DNA from: Bacillota bacterium
Lineage (GTDB): Bacteria > Bacillota > Clostridia > Christensenellales > UMGS416
Direction: 5' to 3'
DNA: 32,083 bases
NCBI GenBank assembly: GCA_023428265.1
Contig: JAEYYW010000157.1
Span: 1-32,083 of the forward strand
Position numbers and translations under genes: made by a program
The notes under the pieces: model-generated
The model's database searches: none
Told to the model about the DNA's origin: nothing
What the model saw: only the letters and a program-made list of their open reading frames with translations
Shown: piece by piece, positions 8,274 to 14,896 of the stretch
How the letters are laid out: every line of letters starts with the position of its first letter
Position numbering within the stretch: the stretch's first letter is position 1

Positions 8274-11200
8274 TTACTTGCCGTTGGCATTCTTTCTTCT
8301 GCGGGCGAAGAGGATCAGAGCCATGCCGGCCAGCAGCACCAGGCCGCTGACGATCAGGATGTTCCAGTCCATCATGCCGGTTTCAATGCCTTCCGGCGGG
8401 TTGTATTGGTTCTGGATCACGATCGGCTCCGGATCGGTCACGCCGGCTACTACGGTCAGCGGGATCGGGTCGGTCAGCAGTTCGTAATCGGTGGGGGCCT
8501 TGGTTTCCTTCAGCCAGTAGAGGCCGGGCTTCAGATTGTCGAAGCGCACGATGCCGTCGCTGCCGGAGGTTACCGTTTCGCCCACCTGGTTGATGGCTTC
8601 TTCCTCGGTATAGAGCTTGAACTCAGCACCGGCAAGCGTGTTGTCGGGGTTCAGCGCGTCCACCTTGAGGATCACCAGTGATCCGGTCTCAGGCACGTTG
8701 CGGAATGTGAGGTCCACGATCTCACCAGGCTCGGTGAAGACCACAACCTGGGCCTCATCGTTCAGCAAATAGCCTTCAGGGGCCACCAGCTCGACCACAA
8801 CGTACATGGAGTTGGCCGAGAACGGGATGAAGTCGCTGATGCCGGTGCCATCGGGGCCGGTCTTGATTGTATAGTCGGGTTCGGGAAGCTCCTTGGCGTT
8901 GGTAATGGCCGGCTGCTGCATGTCGTAGCGGTAGATGCCGTAGACTGCGCCTTCCAGTTTCTTGGTTTCGTCGGTCGCGTCCACCTTGGTCACACGCACA
9001 TACCCCACGGGGTTGTTGGCGAAGTTGACGGTCGATGTTTCGCGGAAGCTCACAGTGACGGACTGCGTGTTGTCCGGGTCAATGTCATAGCCCGGAGCCG
9101 GCACAGTCTCGCGCACCCAATAGGTCTTGCCTGCCGGCAGGTGGTCAAAGAGCACTTCTCCGGCACTGTTGGTCTTTTCTGTGGCGATGATGTTGGCGCT
9201 GGTGAACGCCGGGTCATTCGGATTGAGGTTCAGCAGTTCGAAGGTCACGCCCGCCACAGGTGCCTCGGTCATGGTGCTGAACTTGCGCACCAGGATGGAG
9301 CCTTCCTCCCTGCTGTCTGCAAACGATACGTCATAGGTGGTTTCATTTTCGGTCACGTCCACCTGCACCGGGTTGGGGTTGTCAATCACATAACCGCTTG
9401 GGGCGACTGTTTCCTTGATCCAGTAGGTGCCCAGCGGCAGCCAGCCGCTCAGCGCCTTGCCGTCGTCGCCTGTGGTCAGCGTTTCCACCACGTTGGCGTC
9501 AAAGCCTTCGCCGGTGGCTGTGGAGATCTTGAACTGGGCGCCGGCCAGGTAGTAAGGTGTGTTGCTTTCCATGGCGTCGTGCTTGATCACCTGGATGCGG
9601 CCCATATGCTTGTGGTTGGTCGCCACCACCTGCACCGGTGTGGTGTAGCTGTCGGCGGTAATGGTGAAGATGTTGTTTGTGATGCTTACGTTGCTGTAGT
9701 CCATGCCGGTCAGGTCTTCATAGACCATGTAGGCGCCCACCGGCAGGTCGGTCAGCGTGACTGGAGCCAGCATTTCGCCCACGGTCACGGTTTTATTGTA
9801 GTTGGTGCCCACCACAACCAGCTTAAAGGTTGTGGGGTCGTCGGCCACGTTGTCCACCACTTTGCTGAACACCGCGCTGCCGAGGAGCTTGTGGTTGGTC
9901 GCGGTCACTTCCACCTTGGCGGTGTAGTTCTGTTCGTCGATGCTGAACATGCCATTGGTGATCCCGACTTTGGAATATCCGGGAGCGCTCGCCTCGGTCA
10001 CTGTGTAGATGCCGAAGGGCAGGTCGTTCAGTTCCTGCGGCGTGCCGGTTTCGCTCACGGTCACCGTGTTGGAGTAGCCGTTGTCGCCGGTGATGTTCAG
10101 CGTGAAGGTGGACGGGTCATTTTCCACGTTGTCCACAACCTTGGCAAAGCTCGCAGAGCCAAGCAGCTTGTGGTTGGTGGCCGTTACCGTCACGGTCGTG
10201 AGATAGGTTTGCGCGTCGATTGTGAATTCCGCCGGCGTGATGCCGACTTTCTGATAGCCGACAGCGTCATCCTCCGTCACGGTGTAGGTGCCGAAGGGCA
10301 GGTCGCTCAGCTTCTTGGGCAATCCGGCCTCGCTCACAGTCACCGTGTTGGAGTAACCGTTGTTGCCGGTGATCCGCAGCGTGAACGTCGCGGGGTCATC
10401 TTTAATGTTGTCCACCACTTTGGAGAACTGCACCGAGCCATAGAGGCGGTTGTTGGTGAAGCTCACCTCGGCGGTCTCAAACTGCACGATCTGCACTTCC
10501 TTGATGGAAGCGTCATTGATCGCGTAGCCATAGGGGGCTTTGGTCTCCTTGACATACCAGGTGCCCACGGTGAGCAGCTCGCTGGTCACGGTGCCGTCTG
10601 CCTTGGTCATCAGCGTGAAGGCTTCTGAGAAGTCATCATGGTTGCGGGAGACCTGGAACTCGGCGCCGGGCAGGTGGTTGCCGTGGCCGTCAGTCTTCAC
10701 GATGCGGAAGTTACCCACCTGGTCGTTTTGGAACTCCACATCCACCGCAGTGGCCAGGACTGCCGTCACTGCGCGGACGTCGGTGATGTCGATGCTGTAG
10801 CCGGGAGCCTGCTTCGTCTCTCGCACATAATAGGTGGTGCCGGGCTTCAGCTGGAAGAATTCGGCCACGCCGTCATCTCCGGTCACTTTTTCGGCCAGCA
10901 CGGTGAATTCTGAGGTGGTGCGCGGGTCCTTGTCCAGCAACTGGAACGTGACGCCTTTCACCGGGTCGCCGGTCTGGCGGTCCAGCTTGGTCACGCGGAT
11001 GGAACCCTCGTTCTTCACGTTTTCAATGGCGGGCAGCAGCGCTGTCTGCCCGGCGGTCACGGCGGCTTCCACGACGAGTGTGTTCAGCACATAACCGGTG
11101 GGGGCGGTGATTTCCTTCACATAGTAGGTGCCGGGGTCCAGCCAGCCGGACACGGCGTGGCCGTCGGCGCCGGTGGCCGCCATCGTCTCAACCAGATCGG

Positions 11201-13898
11201 TTGCGGCGGCGTCGCGATAGATGCCGAACACAGCGCCCGGCAGATACACCGTGGGCGTGCTGCCGGCGGCGGTCTTAACCACCTCCAGCTTGCCCAGCTT
11301 CAGGTTGTTGGCGGTCACCTGCACATCCAGGTTGTCTGTGCCGACCACCACGGTGTAGCTGTTGCCGCTGCGGGTGCCGCCGCCGCCGGCAAAGCCGTTC
11401 AGGCGGTAGCCGCCAGCCGTGGGCTGCTCGGTGATCACATAAGAGCCGTAGGGCAAGTTGGTATAGGGTTTGCTGCCGCCGGCCTTCAGCGTGAAGCTGT
11501 CAGACAGGCCGGGGCCGGTGATTGTGAAGTTAAAGTCGGCGGTGTCGCCGGTCACGCCCGACTGCAGGGCCTTTGCGATGGTCAGAGAGCCAAGGCGGCG
11601 GTTGGAAGCCACCACGGTGAACGCTTGGTTGCTGCCGTTGAGCACCACGGTGTAGCTGCTGCCGCTCTTCGTGCCGCCGCCACCGGCAAAGCCTGTGAGC
11701 TCATAGGGCGACGAAACGGTTTCGGTGATCGTATAGGTGCCGAAGTCGATGTTTGAGAAGTCCTTCGTCTGCCCGTTGGCAAGCGTGAACTCATAACCAT
11801 TGGGGTAGCTCGGGCCGGTGATTGTGAAGGTGAACGTCTGCGTGTCACCGGCGAAACTGGTCAGCTCCTTGCGGACGGAGAAACCGCCATACAAACGGTC
11901 GTTCTTAAAGGAGAGCTCCACGGTCTGGCCGGGGGCGGTGAAGGAGACTGGCTCAGTCTTCTCAGACCGGGCATATTGGGCCGGGGCTGAGATTTCCTTT
12001 ACATAATATATCGTGCCGGCGGAGAAGGGGAGCCAGCTGCCGGTCGCCTGGCCATTGCTGTCAGTGGCGGCCAGCGTGGCCACCAGCGTGTTGCCGGCGG
12101 GGTCGCTGTAGATGCCGAACACTGCGCCGGCCAGCGGTTTGTCATCGAAAGAGTCTGTTTTGATAATGCGCACGCGGCCCACCGGGTCGTTGGAGAAGTT
12201 GAAGGTGGCGGTGCCGCCTGTGGTGATCGTCTTTGAGACGGGGGCCGGGTTGTTGATGCGATAGCCGGCCGGCACGGCAGTCTCCGTGACGGTGTAGACG
12301 CCGGCGGAGAGGTCACCGATGTCGATGCGGCCGGTGGCGTCAGTCACAATGGTCCGGTCGAATCCACCGGGCCCGGTGATGCGGAACGTGACGCCGGAGA
12401 CCGGGCCGTTGGTCACCGAGTCGGTCTTCAGGATCACGATGCTGCCGCGCTTTTCATTGTTGGCCGTGAAGGAAAGCGAGCGCTTGCCGTTGTCCAGCTT
12501 GAGCACGCGGCTGCCGTTGCTGGTGGTGCCGTCGCCGGTGTAGCTGGCCAGGCGGAAGCCCATCTGCGTCTGCTCGGTCACGGTGTAGGTGCCGAATGCC
12601 AGGCCGTTATAGGTTTTGCTTTCTCCGTGTTTCAGCGTGAAATTCTCGCCTCCGGAGGGGAATCCCGGGCCTGTGATGTTGAAGGTGAACGTGCTGGTCG
12701 CGTCCGCCGGCGTCAGCGCCTTGGAGATCCTGATGGACCCAAGCTGCTGGTTGGTCACGGTGACGGTGCCGTTACGGTCAGACCGGGTGTTGTCGATGAG
12801 AACCGTGTCTTTGTTGGTGTCATTGTTTTTGATGGAAACGATGGCATAATTGGCCTTCTGGACGTCCGTGAGGTTTTCCGTCACGGTGTAGGTGCCAAAC
12901 GGAAGACCGCTCACCGTCACGGTGGAGCCGTCACCGGGGATTGTGACAACGCGGTTCACGGTGTTGCCGGGCCCGCCGGACAGGGTGACGGAGAAATCCT
13001 CGTTGCTGTCTGCGGAAGAAGCTTTGGTGCTGAACGCTTTTTTCAGCTGCACTCCGCCAAACTGGGAGGAGAAGGAAGCTGAAACCGTGATCTCGCGGCT
13101 GGAGGGCATGCCCACCAGCTTCTGGCCCAGCGTGCCGCCTTTGTCGGCGCTCTCGGGGATGAAGTAGCTGGCGCCGTAGTTCAGCGTCTGCTTGCCGGAG
13201 ACGGTGAAGTTGATGGTGCGGTCGCTGCGCACATTGCTCACGGTGACCACTTTCCAGTCGCCGTCGGTGGTGACAGAGCCGATTGTGCCTTCGTTGGTGG
13301 CGGGGGTCAGTGTCACGGAGTCTACGGATGCTTTATACCGGAAGGTGAGGTTTAGCCTGTCGTTGGCGCTGACCGTAACGTTGGTCAGCTGCACCGTGGC
13401 AGTGGCTTCGGTGGGCACCCCGCCGCCGCCCACGGCCGGCAGGGCGATCAGCGCGTTATACAGCGCGACCACACCGGCGTCGTTGCCCTGGGTGGAAAGA
13501 TTCAGGCCATTGCTGAAGTGCCAAATGGCGGCCTGCACAGCCTCCACGCGCTCTGTGTTGGTCAGGTTGATGCCGAGCCCGGAAAGGATGCTGCTGATGT
13601 TGGCATTCACTATGGCGCGGATGTTGCCGTCGGTCAGCGGGGCAATGCGGTAATTTTCATGTTTGAGGTTGTGGCTGGCGTCAGCACAATAGGTGTAAAA
13701 GGTGCTGCCGTCCTCGTGGCGCAGCAGGATCATTGCCGTGCTCCTGTTGCCTGCGCTGGTCGCTATGCTGCCACTGTTTGTGGTGTTGCCGGTGTAGCTA
13801 TAAGGATAGTCCGCATCTGCCAAGGCGACGGCCGGCAGATTGCCGAAGACCATCAAAAACACTGTCAGCAGTGCGATGAGTTTTCTTCCTGTATTCAT
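8274..13898 (-). CDS. Giant cell-wall-anchored thioester/Cna-B adhesin
   Basis: The protein has 1874 residues from the ATG at 13898, chosen because AAAGGAGG lies 8 bp before it and a signal peptide follows directly (cleavage probably after ALA, near residue 27). Residues about 31-155 form a thioester domain: Cys71 in YCADAS and Gln122 in VQAAIWHF can form the internal thioester that bonds covalently to host amines. A linker domain follows, then about 16 tandem Cna-B/prealbumin-like domains of 90-105 residues. Most carry a strand-A Lys and a Y-x-V-x-E-T/TVTE acidic site, as needed for isopeptide bonds. The C-terminus has PPEGIETGMMDW, a hydrophobic span and RRRKNANGK: a sorting signal whose pentapeptide lacks the usual Pro. 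It is an elongated covalent adhesin, probably anchored by the sortase at 18.8-19.5 kb (inference). Confidence 0.93.
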   Translation of the reverse strand: MNTGRKLIALLTVFLMVFGNLPAVALADADYPYSYTGNTTNSGSIATSAGNRSTAMILLRHEDGSTFYTYCADASHNLKHENYRIAPLTDGNIRAIVNANISSILSGLGINLTNTERVEAVQAAIWHFSNGLNLSTQGNDAGVVALYNALIALPAVGGGGVPTEATATVQLTNVTVSANDRLNLTFRYKASVDSVTLTPATNEGTIGSVTTDGDWKVVTVSNVRSDRTINFTVSGKQTLNYGASYFIPESADKGGTLGQKLVGMPSSREITVSASFSSQFGGVQLKKAFSTKASSADSNEDFSVTLSGGPGNTVNRVVTIPGDGSTVTVSGLPFGTYTVTENLTDVQKANYAIVSIKNNDTNKDTVLIDNTRSDRNGTVTVTNQQLGSIRISKALTPADATSTFTFNITGPGFPSGGENFTLKHGESKTYNGLAFGTYTVTEQTQMGFRLASYTGDGTTSNGSRVLKLDNGKRSLSFTANNEKRGSIVILKTDSVTNGPVSGVTFRITGPGGFDRTIVTDATGRIDIGDLSAGVYTVTETAVPAGYRINNPAPVSKTITTGGTATFNFSNDPVGRVRIIKTDSFDDKPLAGAVFGIYSDPAGNTLVATLAATDSNGQATGSWLPFSAGTIYYVKEISAPAQYARSEKTEPVSFTAPGQTVELSFKNDRLYGGFSVRKELTSFAGDTQTFTFTITGPSYPNGYEFTLANGQTKDFSNIDFGTYTITETVSSPYELTGFAGGGGTKSGSSYTVVLNGSNQAFTVVASNRRLGSLTIAKALQSGVTGDTADFNFTITGPGLSDSFTLKAGGSKPYTNLPYGSYVITEQPTAGGYRLNGFAGGGGTRSGNSYTVVVGTDNLDVQVTANNLKLGKLEVVKTAAGSTPTVYLPGAVFGIYRDAAATDLVETMAATGADGHAVSGWLDPGTYYVKEITAPTGYVLNTLVVEAAVTAGQTALLPAIENVKNEGSIRVTKLDRQTGDPVKGVTFQLLDKDPRTTSEFTVLAEKVTGDDGVAEFFQLKPGTTYYVRETKQAPGYSIDITDVRAVTAVLATAVDVEFQNDQVGNFRIVKTDGHGNHLPGAEFQVSRNHDDFSEAFTLMTKADGTVTSELLTVGTWYVKETKAPYGYAINDASIKEVQIVQFETAEVSFTNNRLYGSVQFSKVVDNIKDDPATFTLRITGNNGYSNTVTVSEAGLPKKLSDLPFGTYTVTEDDAVGYQKVGITPAEFTIDAQTYLTTVTVTATNHKLLGSASFAKVVDNVENDPSTFTLNITGDNGYSNTVTVSETGTPQELNDLPFGIYTVTEASAPGYSKVGITNGMFSIDEQNYTAKVEVTATNHKLLGSAVFSKVVDNVADDPTTFKLVVVGTNYNKTVTVGEMLAPVTLTDLPVGAYMVYEDLTGMDYSNVSITNNIFTITADSYTTPVQVVATNHKHMGRIQVIKHDAMESNTPYYLAGAQFKISTATGEGFDANVVETLTTGDDGKALSGWLPLGTYWIKETVAPSGYVIDNPNPVQVDVTENETTYDVSFADSREEGSILVRKFSTMTEAPVAGVTFELLNLNPNDPAFTSANIIATEKTNSAGEVLFDHLPAGKTYWVRETVPAPGYDIDPDNTQSVTVSFRETSTVNFANNPVGYVRVTKVDATDETKKLEGAVYGIYRYDMQQPAITNAKELPEPDYTIKTGPDGTGISDFIPFSANSMYVVVELVAPEGYLLNDEAQVVVFTEPGEIVDLTFRNVPETGSLVILKVDALNPDNTLAGAEFKLYTEEEAINQVGETVTSGSDGIVRFDNLKPGLYWLKETKAPTDYELLTDPIPLTVVAGVTDPEPIVIQNQYNPPEGIETGMMDWNILIVSGLVLLAGMALILFARRRKNANGK
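9606..10445 (-). repeat. Three consecutive closely similar Cna-B units (279-282 bp each)
   Basis: Units begin at 10445, 10163 and 9884 and encode 93-94 residues each. They share openings such as GSxxFSKVVDNxxxDPxTF, the segment NGYSNTVTVSE (first two units) and the closing VTATNHK or VVATNHK. They are much more alike than the other Cna-B domains, which suggests recent internal duplication. Confidence 0.85.
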
Positions 13899-13962
13899 GT
13901 GTATTCCTCCTTTTGGAACGTTGTCATTGGTGTATCGCTTCAATCGTTTATTCTGATCGATG

Positions 13963-14421
13963 TCAACCCGTCGGTTCGTCCGGCTGGGCCGGCGGCAGGT
14001 CCATCGCTTCGTCCATCAGCCACATCAGTTCGTTAGAGCTGCGAAACTGGCGGGTCATTCGCCCCTCCAGCCATTGGATCGTGCCTTGCCAGGTGGCGTT
14101 TTGCCGGAAAAGCACCTTCACAATGAAGGTGGGGCCGGTCTGCGGCGCTTCTGCCGCGCCGCCCATCGCCACCACATTGCCCCAGTCCGGCTTGCCGCTG
14201 GCCCCGCCCTGGCTCCAGGAGCGATATTGCATGCAGCATTGCGGATATTTGTTTTCCGACATGTCCAGCTCGATGAGTTTGACCAGCTCCCACAGGTTGC
14301 TGCAGCAGGCTTGCTTTCCGGAAGACAGGTTGATCACGCTGAACAGGGTTTCATCGCCCTGTTTTTGCGCCAGCACCTTGTAAGTGCCTTTTGGAAACCT
14401 GTCCTGCCGCTCCATGATCAT
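13963..14421 (-). CDS. Small conserved clostridial protein of unknown function, first gene of the adhesin operon
   Basis: A 152-residue protein without signal peptide or membrane segment. The N-terminal third looks like a small beta-rich fold (GTYKVLAQKQGDETLFSVINLSSG). The C-terminal part contains FIVKVLFRQNATWQGTIQWLEG and RSSNELMWLMDEAMD. I remember this ATWQGT/FRS/ELxxLMD pattern from short hypothetical proteins in Clostridia, but no function is known to me. It has a Cys-rich middle (QACCSN, QCC). It ends 64 bp before the adhesin ATG and has the same direction, so co-transcription is likely. A GAGGG site is 8 nt before the ATG at 14421; an internal ATG at 14415 is an alternative. Confidence 0.7.
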   Translation of the reverse strand: MIMERQDRFPKGTYKVLAQKQGDETLFSVINLSSGKQACCSNLWELVKLIELDMSENKYPQCCMQYRSWSQGGASGKPDWGNVVAMGGAAEAPQTGPTFIVKVLFRQNATWQGTIQWLEGRMTRQFRSSNELMWLMDEAMDLPPAQPDEPTG

Positions 14422-14463
14422 TGTTCAAACCCTCTTATTGATATAATTCAATATTGTGTAAAC

Positions 14464-14515
14464 ATCATAGCAAGCCATGATCTTTTTCCATTCTTCTGCC
14501 AATCTTTTTCCAATC
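14464..14515 (-). promoter_or_regulatory. Adhesin-operon promoter with four 11-bp-spaced heptamers (SARP-like operator)
   Basis: Read on the minus strand, four heptamers lie in a row: GATTGGA (14515-14509), GATTGGC (14504-14498), GAATGGA (14493-14487) and the weaker GATCATG (14482-14476). They are spaced exactly 11 bp apart with 4-bp spacers of mostly A. A TATGAT -10 follows at 14469-14464, six bases after the last heptamer. Heptameric direct repeats at one helical turn over the -35 region are the known binding pattern of SARP/OmpR-type regulators, and a SARP-like gene lies at 17449-18666. Confidence 0.6.
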
Positions 14516-14523
14516 TTTTGTCG

Positions 14524-14556
14524 AAAAATGGCCCCCATCCGCAATGGATGGGGGCC
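14524..14556 (-). terminator. Orphan intrinsic terminator on the minus strand
   Basis: A perfect 11-bp stem GGCCCCCATCC/GGATGGGGGCC (14530-14540 with 14546-14556) has a 5-base loop. On the minus strand it is followed by ATTTTT; on the plus strand only by TTCTT. No gene lies upstream of it on the minus strand, so it either insulates the adhesin promoter or ends an unannotated short RNA. Confidence 0.65.
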
Positions 14557-14896
14557 TTCTTGGGTGATTGTTGTCTGCTCAGGTCAGCGGGCTTTCCTTG
14601 TTTTCCGGCGGCGGGTGAGCAGCAGTGCTTTTGGTATCGCAGGTAATGCCGCGGCCTTGCGGCGTCATAATTTCTTTCTATGGACAGGGAAGTTGATTCG
14701 TGTGTGGTGGGTGTTTTCAAACTGTTTGGATCGTGGGGATGGTGGCACAGACACAGTGATTCGGCAATGGGAGAGGGGATTTTGTTGCCCCTCAGCGTCG
14801 AATTTGCCGAAAGAAATCTTATCCTTTGTTTATAGAGGTATAAATGGAGGTATATCAATGTGAAGCAAAGTTTTCGTTCTCGAATGGAGTTATCGT
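14557..14896. other. 340-bp intergenic region with one long hairpin and a start-stop codon pair
   Basis: No convincing gene. At about 14760-14812 an interrupted palindrome pairs TTCGGCAA with TTGCCGAA and, inside, GAGGGG with CCCCTC; it would form a leader hairpin on either strand. At 14846-14863 a GGAGG site is followed 7 nt later by ATG and immediately TGA. The region must contain the promoter of the GGDEF-EAL gene, but I see no strong -35/-10 pair. Confidence 0.5.

Noticed and set aside
9141..10628. Long plus-strand open frame (495 codons) antisense to the adhesin gene
   Set aside because: It mirrors the codon bias of the repetitive minus-strand gene, has no Shine-Dalgarno site and gives a low-complexity His/Val/Gly-rich product.
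8274..13898. CRISPR-like or satellite repeats
   Set aside because: The repeats are about 280 bp, in frame and encode Cna-B domains; no short palindromic repeats with unique spacers are seen.
14448..14858. 136-codon minus-strand open frame in the intergenic region
   Set aside because: It runs through the terminator and SARP-like repeats, has rare-looking composition for this genome and no domain.
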